Shown: piece by piece, positions 33,999 to 44,953 of the stretch
How the letters are laid out: each line of letters begins with the position of its first letter
Numbering within the stretch: position 1 is the first letter of the stretch
NCBI GenBank assembly: GCA_027257055.1
Contig: JAPVLO010000873.1
Span: 186,001-250,000 of the forward strand
From: Cephalopachus bancanus
Lineage: Eukaryota > Chordata > Mammalia > Primates > Tarsiidae
Reading direction: 5' to 3'
DNA: 64,000 nt
Made by a program: the position numbers and the translations under genes
The notes under the pieces: generated by a model
Databases searched by the model: none
Told to the model about the DNA's origin: nothing
What the model saw: only the letters and a program-made list of their open reading frames with translations

Positions 33999-34315
33999 AG
34001 CCAGGCGTGGTGGCTCATGCCTGTAATCCCAGCACTTTGAGAGGCCCAGATGAGAGGATTGCCCGAGCCCACAGGTTTGAGACGAGCCTGGGCAACTTGG
34101 TGAGTCCTAGTCTCTACAATAAATTAAAAAATTAGCTGGGTGTGGTGGTGTGTACTTGTAGTTCCAGCTACTTGGAAGGCTGAGATGGAAGAATCACCTG
34201 AGCTCAGCAAGTTGAGGCTGCAATGGCCGTGAGCATGCCACTGCACTCCAGCTTGGGCGACAGAATGAGACTCCAACTGAAAAACAAAACAAAACAAAAC
34301 AAAAACAAACAAAAA
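33999..34315 (+). mobile_element. Alu SINE, ancestral-like, first of two at one target
   Basis: Follows AAAGAATGCAGGATCT. The tail is (CAAAA)n. Confidence 0.92.
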
Positions 34316-34326
34316 AAAGAATGCAG

Positions 34327-34624
34327 CCAGGCTCGGTGGCTCAGCCTGTAATCCTGCGCCTTTGGGAGGCTGAGGTGAGTGGATTGCCTGAGCCCGCGGG
34401 TTCGAGACCCGCCTGGGCAGCGAGACCTCATCTCTACAATAAATAAAAAAATCAGCCGGGTGTGGTAGCGCATGACTGTATTTCCGGCTACTCGGAAGGC
34501 TGAGGCGGAAGGCTGAGGCGGAAGGATCGCCGGAGCCCAGCAGGTCGAGGCTGCGGTGGCCGGGAGCAGCCACTGCACTCCAGTCTGGGCGACCAAGTGA
34601 GACTTCAACTCAAAAAAAAAAAAA
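34327..34624 (+). mobile_element. Alu SINE, derived group, second at the same target
   Basis: Preceded by AAAGAATGCAG and followed by AAAGAATGCAGGATCT. A 13-bp unit is doubled at 34499-34524. Confidence 0.94.
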
Positions 34625-34686
34625 AAAGAATGCAGGATCTGTTAGGTAAAAATCTGGTGTAAGGTCAGCCTCAAAAATGAGTTTAC

Positions 34687-34957
34687 CAGGCACGGTGGCT
34701 TAAGCCTATAATCCCAGCACTTTGGGAGGCCAAGGCAAGAGGATTGCCTGAGCTCAGGAGTTTGAAACCAGCCTGGGGAACTTGTGGCGACCTTGTGTCT
34801 ACAATAAATTTAAAAAAATATATAGCTGGGTGTAGTAGCACACGTCTGCAGTTCCAGCTACTTGGAAGGCTGAGGAGGAAGAATCGCCTGAGCCCAGCAG
34901 GTCGAGGCTGTGGCCTGGGCGACAGAGTGAGAATCTAACTCAAAAAAAAAAAAAAAA
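34687..34957 (+). mobile_element. Alu SINE, ancestral-like, right-arm deletion
   Basis: GGTCGAGGCTGTGG joins directly to CCTGGGCGACAGAG. Confidence 0.9.
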
Positions 34958-35109
34958 GAGCTTAATTTCCCCTTGCATGCCCTGCACCTGCGACCCACAC
35001 ACGAGATGACATGTGACCAGTGTCCCCCAACTCACCCCCCCCAAATGCCACTCCCCATTCCATTGGAAGCCAGGCCTCTTAGGCAGAATGTCATCTGCAG
35101 GATGTTCTT

Positions 35110-35404
35110 TCTTTTCTTATTTTTGAATCAGAGTCTCACTCTGATTGCCCAGGCTGGAGTGCAGTGGCATACTCATAGCCACCACAACCTGGACCTGCTG
35201 GGCTCAGGTGATCCTTCCACCTCAGCCTTCCAAGTAGCTTAAATTACAGACGTACGCCAGCACGCCCGGCTAATTGTTTTATTTATTGTAGAGATGAGGT
35301 CTCGCCAAGTTGCCTGGGCTGGTCTCAAACACTGAGCTGGGGCAATCCTTTCACCTCAGCCTCCCAAAATCCTAGGATTACAGATGTGAGCCACTGAATT
35401 CGGC
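35110..35404 (-). mobile_element. Alu SINE, ancestral-like
   Basis: Flanked by GATGTTCTTTC and GAGTGTTCTTTC. Confidence 0.9.
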
Positions 35405-35672
35405 AGAGTGTTCTTTCAAAGACTGAATTCTTTGCCGAAGTCTAAGAATAAGAAGATTCCTGTCCTGGTGGCCTCATCCCTCATTTTTGTCACCTGTCTG
35501 CCCCCGACACTCCTTCATGAAGCAAAAGATGTGTGAGCCCCCGTGCTTGATTTTGGGCATACAATGAGCAACAAAGCATCTGTCCACAAGGAGGCCACAT
35601 TGCAGTGGAAACACTCAGCAAAATAATCCAAAAAAGATAGTACCTAACTGAGTTACAAAGGATGAGTAGTGG

Positions 35673-35806
35673 CCAGGCACGAGGGCTCACATCCATAATC
35701 CCAGCTCTTTGGAAGGCTGAGGCAAGAGGATCCCTTGAGCCCAGGAGTTTGAGGTCAGCCTGGGCAACGTAGTGAGACCTGATCCCTTCAAAACAAAAAC
35801 AAACAC
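35673..35806 (+). mobile_element. Free left Alu monomer (FLAM-like)
   Basis: Only the left arm is present, ending TTCAAAACAAAAACAAAC. Confidence 0.8.
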
Positions 35807-35902
35807 ATAATAAATGACGGGTAGTCATTAACCAAATAAAAGTAAGAATTGTGAATAGTTAAGGATTGTGTGAAGGTGTTCCAAATGGAATGTAGCCTTT
35901 TC

Positions 35903-36180
35903 TTTTTTTTGAGTTGGAGTCTCACTCTGTCGTCCAGGCTGGGGGGCGGTGGCCGGGAGCGGCCTCGACCTACTGGGCTCCACCGATCCTTCCACCTCGA
36001 CCTTCCGAGTAACTGGAACTACAGGTGCTCACTACCACGCCCAGCTAATTTTTTGATTTATGGTAGAGATGAGGGCTCACCAAGTTGCCCAGGTGGGTCT
36101 CGAACCCGCGGGCTCAGGCAATCCACTCACCTCGGCCTCCCAAAGCGCGGGATTACAGGCTGAGCCACCGAGCCCGGCTC
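35903..36180 (-). mobile_element. Alu SINE, derived group, 3' part of an Alu-L1-Alu composite
   Basis: Its tail abuts TSD TGGAATGTAGCCTTTTC (35886-35902). A 19-bp segment at 35946-35964 is inverted relative to consensus. Confidence 0.93.
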
Positions 36181-36345
36181 TTGCTTTGTTTCTTTTGTTG
36201 AGGATTGTTTTGGTTATTCATGCTCATTTATGATTCCATATGAATTTCTGTATTATTGTTTACAGGTCTGAAAAGAGTGATGTTGGTAATTTAATGGGTA
36301 TTGCATTCAATCTGTAGATTGCTTTGGGTAGAACGGACATTTTTG
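36181..36345 (-). mobile_element. L1 ORF2 fragment, middle of the composite
   Basis: Antisense L1 text such as TGAGGATTGTTTTGG, TTCCATATGAATTT and ATTCAATCTGTAGATTGC. About 165 bp with no TSD of its own. Confidence 0.85.
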
Positions 36346-36640
36346 GTTTTTTTTGGTTTTTTTGAGTTGGAGTCTCACTTCGTGGCCCAGACTGGAGTGC
36401 AGTGGCTGCTCCTGGCCACCGCAGCCTCGACCTGCTGGGCTCCGGCGATCCTTCCACCTCAGCCTTCCGAGTAGCTGGAACTACAGGCACATGCTACCAC
36501 GCCCGGCTAATTTTTGATTTATTGTCGAGATGAGGTCTCGCCAAATTGCCCAGGCAGGTCTCGAACCCACAGGCTCAGGCAATCCACTCACCTCAGCCTC
36601 CCAAAGCACGGGGATTACAGACTGAGCCAACGAGCCTGAC
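36346..36640 (-). mobile_element. Alu SINE, derived group, 5' part of the composite
   Basis: Its 5' end abuts the second TSD copy at 36641-36657. Confidence 0.93.
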
Positions 36641-36657
36641 TGGAATGTAGCCTTTTC

Positions 36658-37585
36658 AATGACTTAGAAACAAGAGCTCAGAACGTTCAAAGCACATGAA
36701 GTAATTCAGAGTGGCTAGGGAACAACATGCTGAGCTTTTGGGGTGATGGGGTGGATCCTGGTGACATAGGAACATTATGACTGGCCATGTATGCTGTGCT
36801 AAGGAGTTTTGCCCATAGCTTAAGGATAATGAGGAGTCTATAGTTTCTAAACTATGGAGTGACTTAATCAGCTTAGTGCTAAAGGGATTACTCAGGCTGC
36901 TATGTATTGTGTATGGAGGGGGAGAAGTGTGGGTCCTGGGAGGTCAATTAGGATGCTCAGAGCCGGGCTCCGTGGCTCTGCCTGTAATCCCGTGCCTTTG
37001 GGAGGCTGAGGTGAGTGGATTGCCTGAGCCCGCGGGTTCGAGACCCGCCTGGGCAACTTGGTAAGACCTCATCTCTACAATAAATCAAAAAATCAGCCAG
37101 GCGTGGTAGCGCGCGCCTGTAGTTCCAGCTACTTGGAAGGCTGAGGCGGAAAGATCGCCAGAGTCCAGCAGGTCGAGGCTGCGGGGGCTGGGAGCGGCCA
37201 CTGCACTCCAGTCTGGGCGACAGAGTGAGACTCCAACTCAAAAAAAAAAAAAAAATTAGGATGCTCAGAACAGTGCCAGGACTGAACCGAATCTTCGTGG
37301 AAAGAACAGAGAGGATGGATAGATTGGAAAGAAATTACGGAGGCAGGCTCAACAGGGCTTGGTGACCAAGGATGTGTGTGTATGCTTGTGTATTGGGACT
37401 CCAGGAAAGGGAAGAGAGAAATTGAGGAACTGGAGGATGATGTACACATATTTTACCGGGTGACTTAGTAGTCAGTGGCACCATAATCTCAGCCAAGGGT
37501 CAGAGCTGATGGTGCAGAAAGATACTGGCTCAATTTTAGCCATGCTAGGATTCTGCGATTTAGCTTGCTCAATGCTTATTCAAGC
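36658..37585. repeat. Ancient interspersed repeat remnant, interrupted by an Alu
   Basis: Text such as GGAGTGACTTAATCAGC, GGATTACTCAGGCTGCTATG, CAACAGGGCTTGGTGACCAAGG and GACTCCAGGAAAGG recalls an old, widely dispersed mammalian repeat whose family I cannot name. 39970-40330 looks related. Confidence 0.4.
36962..37255 (+). mobile_element. Alu SINE, derived group
   Basis: TSD TTAGGATGCTCAGA at 36948-36961 and 37256-37269. Confidence 0.96.
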
Positions 37586-37881
37586 TTTTTTTTTTTTTTT
37601 TTGAGTTGGAGTCTCACTCTGTCGCCCAGACTGGACCGCAGTGGCCGCTCCCGGCCACCACAGCCTCGACCTGCTGGGCTCCGGCGATCCTTCCACCTCA
37701 GCCTTCCGAGTAGCCGGAATTACAGGTGCGCGCTACTACGCCTGGCTGATTTTTTGATTTATTGTAGAGATGAGGTCTCGCCAAATTGCCCAGGCAGGTC
37801 TCGAACCCGCGGGCTCAGGCAATCCACTCACCTCAGCCTCCCAAAAGCGCGGGATTACAGGCTGAGCCACCGAGCCCAGCT
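37586..37881 (-). mobile_element. Alu SINE, derived group
   Basis: Full dimer, inserted in the T-run of the next Alu. Confidence 0.94.
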
Positions 37882-38183
37882 TTTTTTTTTTTTTTTTTTT
37901 TTTTTTGAGTCAAAGTCTTACTCTGTCACCCAGGCTGGAGTGCAGTTGCATGATCACAGCTACCACGGCCTCGACCTGCTGGGCTCAGGCGATCCTTCTA
38001 CTTCAGCTTTCCAAGTAGCTGGGACTACAGGGATATACCACAAGGCCCGGCTGATTTTTAAAAATTTATTGTGGAAATCTCGCCAAGTTGCTGAGGCTGG
38101 GCTCCAATCCCTGAGCTCAGGCAATCCTCTTGACTCGGCCTCTCAAACTGCTGGGCTTACAGGAGTGAGCCACCATGCCCGGC
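37882..38183 (-). mobile_element. Alu SINE, ancestral-like
   Basis: Full dimer with a tail of about 25 T on the + strand. Confidence 0.92.
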
Positions 38184-38391
38184 TCAAACGTTGTTCTTGT
38201 GCTCTTCCTGCACTATAGGTAGTGGAAACCAAAAACTAAATATCTTAGAATCTCCTACAGCTAGAGTGACTTAGGTTCTAGCAACCATATGCACTGGCAC
38301 AAGACTTGAATTCAAAATCAAGCTCATTGAGGAGAGAGGCAGGGAGTGAGGATCCATTTCCTTGGTGTGGACTCTAGCAGAGCCAGGGCAG

Positions 38392-38691
38392 TTTTTTTGT
38401 TGTCGTTTTTTTTTTGAGTTGGAGTCTCACTCTGTCACCCGGGCTGGAATGCAGTGGTACGTTCACAGCTACTGCAGCCTCCACCTTCCGGTCTCAGATG
38501 ATCCTTCCGCCTCAGCCTTCCAAGCAACTGAAACCACAGGCTTGTGCCACCATGCCTAATTTTTTTGGTTTATTGTAGAGATGAGGCCTCACCAATTTGC
38601 CCAGGCTGGTCTCAAACCCCTGGACTCAGGCAATTCTTTCGCCTCTGCCTCCCAAAGTGCTGGAATTGTAGACGTGAGCCACTGTGCCTGA
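38392..38691 (-). mobile_element. Alu SINE, ancestral-like
   Basis: Full dimer. Its 5' end contributes to the target of the next Alu. Confidence 0.9.
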
Positions 38692-38705
38692 CCTAGGGTG
38701 ATTCT

Positions 38706-39001
38706 TTTTTTTTTTTTTTTTTGAGTCGGAGTCTCACTCTGTCACCCAGGCTGGAGGGCAGTGGCATGCTCCTGGCCACCCCAGCCTCGACCTGCTGGGC
38801 TCCGGCGATCCTTCCGCCTCAGCCTTCCAAGTAGCTGGAACTACAGGCGCGCTACCACACCTGGCTAATTTTTTGATTTATTGTAGAGATGAGGTCTCCC
38901 CAAATTGCCCAGGCGGGTCTCGAACCCGCGGGCTCAGGCAATCCTCTCACCTCGGCCTCCCAAATTGCTAAGGTTATAGGTCTAAGCCACCGTGCCCGGC
39001 C
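38706..39001 (-). mobile_element. Alu SINE, intermediate
   Basis: TSD TGACCTAGGGTGATTCT at 38689-38705 and 39002-39018, 17 bp exact. Confidence 0.96.
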
Positions 39002-39271
39002 TGACCTAGGGTGATTCTAATACCTAAGTGGTGACATCACAATTTGGAAGGTGGCCTCCAGACAGTGGGAGAAGCAATAAGTCCCATGGAAGTCACCCAT
39101 GGAAACTCAGCCAAGGGTCTGTTCCTTTGGCTTTCCCATCGTTCTGCCTAAGTGATTCTGACCTCTGTAGTTAAAGCTGGTCTGACTCAAGGCATCTATA
39201 GGACGTCCAAACAAGATGGATGTTGTATATTCCGATCTAGAGCTCAGAAGATAGCTATGTGAAAAAAAATA

Positions 39272-39420
39272 TGACTGGGCTCGGTGGCTCAACCTGTAAT
39301 CCCAGCACTCTGGGAGGCCAAGGCGAGTGAATTGCCTAAACCTATGGGTTCGAGACCAGCCAGGGCAACTTGGCGATACCTCATCTCTACAATAAATAAA
39401 AATTTTTAAAAAATAAATAT
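39272..39420 (+). mobile_element. Alu left monomer
   Basis: Ends at the linker AATAAATAAAAATTTTTAAAAA without a right arm. Confidence 0.85.
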
Positions 39421-39473
39421 AATTTAACACAACAGTGTTGGAACTCAAAAAACACTTTAAGCCTTGAGAGAGA

Positions 39474-39968
39474 TGTGACTGTAAACTGTCATCATATGGT
39501 TACAATTTGTTTCTCGGATTATAGATTAACTTGCTTTCTTATTTTTCTTGTTCTGTACATTGACTAGAAAGAATTAAATGATGTCAGGGACACAGACTTC
39601 CTGCCTTCTTCATTAATGACCCCTGTTATAGATTAACTTCCCCTTTGTTGTTCTGTTTTGTTTAGACCAGATGACAAAAAGCCATGATTATGATACCTTC
39701 TGTAAAAACATGTTTAATGTACCCTTGCCCAAAATGTCTACTACCTATAACAATCAAACTACTGTAACTATGTGCCAGCCTTCTATGTAAAATGTTGTAA
39801 TACTGCTAAAAGCTCCTCCGTCTCTGCCCATATAAATAAAACGTGACTTCCTTCCATTGGAATGCTGGCTCTATTCCTTTGGAGTTGGTGTTTCAGGGTG
39901 GACCATCCTCATACTTTGTACTTGAATAAACTCTCTTTAAATTAGATTCTGAGCCTTCTGATTGGTTT
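39474..39968 (+). repeat. Solo LTR-like sequence, class I endogenous retrovirus type (tentative)
   Basis: It combines a TATAAA (about 39830) with AATAAA at about 39835, a T/G-rich stretch with CTATTCCTTTGGAGTTGG, then GAATAAACTCTC near 39925. This is the order of a U3-R-U5. No flanking retroviral coding sequence is visible. Confidence 0.5.
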
Positions 39969-40387
39969 ATAGTGACCGACAGAGATTAGACTGAAGATCT
40001 GGGAGCATAAACCAGTGGATGGTAAACGAGGACATGGGAGTGGCTTCATGGGGGAAGGAGTGCAGTAAAAACAGAGGTGGTTGGGCCAGAAACTTGAAAA
40101 CCAACAAAAGAGTAAATAAGAGAAAAATAAATGTACAAAAACACTAGAGAGGTGCTCAGAGGAAAACAAGGACCGTGATATCATAGCCAAGAACATTTCA
40201 AAAAGTAGGGACTGGTCAGCGGAGCCTGGTGCTGCAGAAAATAAAACTGAAATGTGTCTGTAATACTGAGCAACAAAGAGGTTCTTGTGTGACCACTTTT
40301 CTTAGAATTGTGAAAAGAGGTGAGTTAAGTTTCAGGGAGAGGGCAAAATGTAAATGTTCCTTCTTTGACACTTAACCCTAGTCCGTT
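39969..40387. other. Old sequence, possibly the same ancient repeat as 36658-37585
   Basis: GGTGCTGCAGAAAATAAAACTGAAA and related text resemble that repeat; there are no genes. Confidence 0.3.
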
Positions 40388-40403
40388 GAAAAGATGCAGC
40401 TTA

Positions 40404-40677
40404 AGCCGGGCTCGGTGGCTCAGCCTGTAATCCCGCGCCTTTGGGAGGCTGAGGTGAGTGGATTGCCTGAGCCCGCGGGTTCGAGACCCACTTGGGCAAC
40501 TTGGTGAGATCTCATTTCTACAATAAATAAAAAATGAACCAGACATGGTAGCACGCGCCTGTAGTTCCAGCTCCTTGGAAGGCTGAGGCGGAAGGATCAC
40601 CGGAGCCCAGCAGGTCGAGGCTGCCATGGCCGGGAGCGACAGAGTGAGACTCCCACTCAAAAAAAAAAAAAAAGAAA
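40404..40677 (+). mobile_element. Alu SINE, derived group
   Basis: TSD GAAAAGATGCAGCTTA at 40388-40403 and from 40678. A short right-arm deletion removes CCACTGCACTCC. Confidence 0.95.
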
Positions 40678-40689
40678 AGAAAAGATGCA

Positions 40690-41125
40690 GCTTAGATTCA
40701 GAGGCACTGAGGTGGATAAAGATGGCTGCACATTTTTTGCCACTCCTTCCGCTAGGAGGTGGATTCTATTTCCCCCGGATTGGAACTGACCATGTGACTT
40801 GACCAGAAGAACCTGGTCTGGGAAGCATCCAAGACTGAGCCTTAAGAGATCCACTGCTTCCTCATTTGTTTCTTGCTCCCTCTCTAAATCCATGGCCATG
40901 CTGTCAGAAGTTGGTGGAGATATTACTTGGAAAAGAACAGAGGCCCCTGCCAGCAACATCATCTGAGACTCCCACTGGCAGCTAGCACCAACAAGCCACT
41001 GGAGGGAGGCCATGTTGGGTCTTCCAGCCAACATCATATAAAGCAGAATCCCTACTTGATCAATGTACAAAATTATGGAAAATAAAAAATTGTGGTTGCT
41101 TTTAATCATTGAATTTTGGTGTCAT
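40690..41125 (+). repeat. MLT1-like LTR (ERVL-MaLR) remnant
   Basis: The 3' end AAAATTGTGGTTGCTTTTAA, then TCATTGAATTTTGGTGTCAT, matches the well-known MLT1 3' terminus. Upstream GACCATGTGACTTGACC and GGAGGCCATGTTGGGTCTTC also fit. Confidence 0.7.
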
Positions 41126-41660
41126 TTGTTAAACAGCACCGTCTAGAGAGTTGGGGAGAAGGATCTCAAGTGGAAAGGTTTCAGAGAGTCAGTAAGGAGT
41201 GACCAGTAAGGAGTGTCTGAAAGAGCAACACTCAACTTCTGGCTATCACCATTCACTCTTACGCCAGAACATGCAAGGGGTGCCGTCACCCCACAAAATA
41301 ACAAGCAAATTCTAACTTCCTTATGATAAGATTCAGTCTCAACCTTTATTCATCTAGTCTATCACTCTGTCTAGAAACGTTTCAATTTCTAGTCACTAGA
41401 GTAGAAATCTATCTCCAAAGAAAGAATTTCCATAGCTTTCCTTAGCAAATGTAAGCAACACAAAGGCAAAATATTGTCTGTTTTATCTCTTCTATATTCT
41501 AAATATTTATTGCAGTATGGCTGGAGTGTAGAAAATTCTCCATGGTTATTGAGTAAATAAATAAATTGTAGTTATCCATTGTCAATTTTTTCAGGAAGCA
41601 ATTCTCAGATATAACTTAATCTTCCAGATATAATATACACAGTCATTTATTCAAGAAGTT
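41126..41660. other. Unassigned sequence
   Basis: 41480-41570 may be an L2 or MIR end (TATTTATTGCAGTATGGC). Nothing else recognised. Confidence 0.35.
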
Positions 41661-41675
41661 ACTCCAGATGTAATT

Positions 41676-41979
41676 TTTTTGTTGTTGTTTTGTTTTGTTT
41701 TGTTTGAGTTGGAGTCTCACTTGGTCGCCCAGACTGGAGTGCAGTGGCCGCTCCCGGCCACCGCAGCCTCGACCTGCTGGACTCCGGCGATCCTTCCACC
41801 TCAGCCTTCCAAGGAGCTGGAACTACAGGCGCGCGCTACCACGCCCGGCTGATTTTTTGATTTATTGTAGAGATGAGGTCTCGCTGCCCAGGCGGGTCTT
41901 GAACCCGCGGGCTCAGGCAATCCACTCACCTCAGCCTCCCAAAGGCGCAGGATTACAGGCTGAGCCGCCGAGCCCGGCT
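41676..41979 (-). mobile_element. Alu SINE, derived group
   Basis: CTCCAGATGTAATTT and CTCCAGATATAATTT flank it. The hairpins are intact. Confidence 0.95.
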
Positions 41980-42182
41980 CCAGATATAATTTAAACTCAG
42001 CTCCAAAATAAACCCTTTCTCTCCCATTTTCTCTGCCTTTCTTTTCACCCTCCATCTTTTTTCCTTTTACTCCCCACATCTCTCCCTTCTGTCCTGTCTT
42101 TATCTCTTCTTTCTTTTCATCTCTTTCTTTTCTCTCTGCTTTCCTATGAATGTACTAATTTCAAAAGGAGACACATAATTTA

Positions 42183-42779
42183 GGTCCGGCACGGTGTCTC
42201 ACACCTGTAATCCCAGCACTTTAGGCGGCAGAGGTGAGAGGATTGCCTGACCCTATGGGTTTGAGACCAACCTAGGCAATATGGCAAGACCTAATCTATA
42301 CAACAAAAAAAAGAAAGAAGCCGGGCTCAGTGGCTCAGCCTGTAATCCCGCGCCTTGGGAGGCTGAGGTGAGTGGATTGCCTGAGCCCGCGGGTTCGAGA
42401 CCCGCCTGGGCAACTTGGCGAGACCTCATCACTACAATAAATCAAAAAATCAGCCGGGTGTGGTAGTACGCGCCTGTAGTTCCAGCTGCTTGGAAGGCTG
42501 AGGCGGAAGGATCACCGGAGCCTAGCAGGTCGAGGCTGTTGTGGCTGGGAGCGGCCACTGCACTCCAGTCTGGGCGACAGAGTGAGACTCCAACTCAAAA
42601 AAAAAAAAGAAAGAAAATAAAATAAATCAGGTATGGTGGCGCATGCCTGCAGTTCCAAATACTTGGAAGGCTAAGGCAGAAGGATGGCCTGAGTCCAGCA
42701 AGTCAAGCCTGCAGTGGCTATGAGCGTGCCACTGCACTCCAGCCTGGGTGACAGAGTGAGATTCCAACTCATAAAGAAA

Positions 42780-42780
<1 letters not shown>
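42183..42780 (+). mobile_element. Ancestral-like Alu split by a derived Alu
   Basis: Left monomer at 42183-42318 and right monomer at 42626-42780. Confidence 0.88.
42319..42625 (+). mobile_element. Alu SINE, derived group, nested
   Basis: Full dimer inserted in the A-rich linker of the host Alu. Confidence 0.93.

Positions 42781-42782
<2 letters not shown>

Positions 42783-42820
<38 letters not shown>
42783..42820 (+). repeat. (TG)n microsatellite
   Basis: 19 uninterrupted TG units at the 3' tail of the split Alu. Confidence 0.98.
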
Positions 42821-42823
<3 letters not shown>

Positions 42824-42834
42824 CATACCATACT

Positions 42835-42905
42835 TATTTTTTAATTAGTGTAGCCTAGCACATAGTAAATGCTCCATAAGCATTAGCTGTTATTACTAAT
42901 TTATA
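42835..42905 (+). repeat. MIR 3' end fragment
   Basis: CCTAGCACATAGTAAATGC, then TAAGCATTAGCTGTTATTAC, is the MIR 3' terminus. Confidence 0.65.
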
Positions 42906-42922
42906 TTAATAGCTAATATATA

Positions 42923-43046
42923 GACCAGGTGCAGTGGCTCACGTCTGTAATCCTAGCACTTTGGGAGGCAGAGGATTGCCTGAGCCCCCAGGTTTGAGAC
43001 CAGCCTGGGCAACTTGGCAAGACCTCATCTCTTCAAAAAAAAAAAA
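42923..43046 (+). mobile_element. Alu left monomer, ancestral-like
   Basis: Ends CTCATCTCTTC and an A-run in which the next Alu sits. No right arm is seen. Confidence 0.85.
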
Positions 43047-43326
43047 GCCGGGCTCGGTGGCTCAGCCTGTAATCCCAGCCCTTTGGGAGGCCGAGGTGAG
43101 TGGATTGCCTGAGCCCGTGGGTTCGAGACCCGCCTGGGCAACTTGATGAGACCTCATCTCTACAATAAATCAAAAATTAGCTGGGCGTGGTAGCGCGCGC
43201 CTGTAATTCCGGCTACTCAGAAGGCTGAGGTGGAAGGATCGCCGGAGCCCAGCAGGTAGAGGCTGCGGTGGCCGGGAGCGGCCACTGCACTCCAGTCTGG
43301 GCGACAGAGACTCCAACTCAAAAAAA
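43047..43326 (+). mobile_element. Alu SINE, derived group
   Basis: Full dimer with hairpin GTGGCCGGGAGCGGCCAC. Confidence 0.94.
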
Positions 43327-43412
43327 TAAAAAAGCAACACTCAGTCTAATAGGAATTAAAGATATGTAAAATAATTGAAAGAAATTGATGACATAACTAT
43401 AAAAATAAACAA

Positions 43413-43722
43413 GGGTTGGACTTGATGACTCTTGCCTATAATCCCAGCACTTTGGGAGACTGAGGTGGGAGAATTGCTTGAACCCAGGAGTTTGAGACCA
43501 GCCTGGGACACATAGCGAGACCTCAACTCTACAAAAAATGAACTGGGCATGGTGGTGCATGGCTGTAGTCCCAGCTACTCAGGAGGCTGAGGTGGAAGAT
43601 CACCTGAGACCAGGAGGTTGAGGTTGTGGTAAACTGTGATCATGCTACTGCTCTCCAGCCTAGGTGACAGAGAGAGACTGCGGCTCAAAATAAATGAATA
43701 AACAAATAAATAAACCAAGAGG
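43413..43722 (+). mobile_element. Alu SINE, old
   Basis: Diverged dimer with AATA-rich tail. Confidence 0.85.
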
Positions 43723-44367
43723 TAGCTCAATAGAGGGATGATTAACTCTTCAGAAGCAGAGAGGACCAGTAAAGGTTTCTGGGAGGAGGTAGCATCTAAG
43801 TTGGATGTTGATTGACAAACAAGTATTCCCCAGCCCAAGTTTTCTAAGGACGTATGTCTTCTGGCATCTGAATTCATCTTTTTGCGTTTGGCTGTTACTC
43901 TTTCATTGCTTCATTCCTCTACACACACCACTCCCTCTCCCTGCCTTCCCTACCTCATATAACCCTCCTCCCTTCTTTCCCTTCCTTTTATGGGAATTTT
44001 GTTTAGCGTTTGGCTCCTGGATTTAATTTAGTTAGATTGGACTGTGATGCTAATGTTTCTGTACATTTGCCCAGAGGCCTTCAGCTGATGGGTGTACTCC
44101 TCACTGGCCAATACATGGATAAATAAAGCCAGTCAGCTGTCTTACATCTCTGTCTCTCTTCTCTTTCTTTGCACTTTGCCCATTTTCCAGAGACTTCCTT
44201 CAAAAACTAAAGTTTTCCCAGGTACTGAAACATAGACTGCCTTCAATAAGTCACTCTGCACCTGCCAATCAATTCCATGGAGGACTTTTTTTTTTTAACC
44301 AGTCTACGTGGAATGATACTGCTGCCCGAGGAGTCGGGGAGAAACTCAATTAGAAGTTTACATCTCA
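43723..44367. other. Unassigned sequence
   Basis: Pyrimidine-rich around 43900-43990. AATAAAG near 44123 could be the end of an unrecognised retroelement. Confidence 0.35.
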
Positions 44368-44655
44368 GCTGGGCTCGGTGGCTCAGCCCGTAATCCCACG
44401 CTTTGGGAGGCTGAGGTGAGTGGATTGCCTGAGCCCCCGGGTTCGAGACCTGCCCGGGCAACTTGGCGAGACCTCATCTCTACAATAAATCAAAAAAATT
44501 AGCCAGGCGTGGTAGCGCGGCTGTAGTTCCAGTTACTTGGAAGGCTGAGGCGGAAGGATCGCCAGAGCCCAGCAGGTCGAGGCTGTGGTGGCCGGGAGCG
44601 GCCACTGCACTCCAGTCTGGGCGACAGAGTGAGACTCCAACTCAAAAAAAAAGAA
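44368..44655 (+). mobile_element. Alu SINE, derived group
   Basis: Full dimer forming a tail-to-tail pair with the next Alu (about 20 bp apart). Confidence 0.93.
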
Positions 44656-44675
44656 GATGGCATATGCTCATTTCT

Positions 44676-44953
44676 TTTATTTTTCTTTTTTTGAGTTGGA
44701 GTCTCACTCTGTGGCCCAGATTGGAGTGCAGTGGCACCCTCATGGACACCCAACAATCCTTCTGCCTCAGCCTTCCAAGTAGCTGGAATCACAGGCGCAT
44801 ACCACCACACCTGTCTAATTTTCCTTGATTTATTGTAGAGACGAGGTCTCACCAAGTTGCCCAGGCTGTTCTCAAACCCCTGGGCTCAGGCAGTCCTCTC
44901 GCCTCAGCCTCCCACAGTGCTGGGAATACAGGCTGGAGCCACCGCACCCAGCC
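44676..44953 (-). mobile_element. Alu SINE, intermediate, right arm shortened
   Basis: ATATGCTCATTTCT lies on both sides as TSD. Confidence 0.94.

Noticed and set aside
37565..38218. 217-codon ORF
   Set aside because: It is a translation of two consecutive Alus ([19 protein letters not shown] text). The same peptide recurs throughout the window.
39474..39968. Possible endogenous retrovirus provirus
   Set aside because: Only one LTR-like segment is visible, with no gag, pol or env remains beside it, so it is at most a solo LTR.
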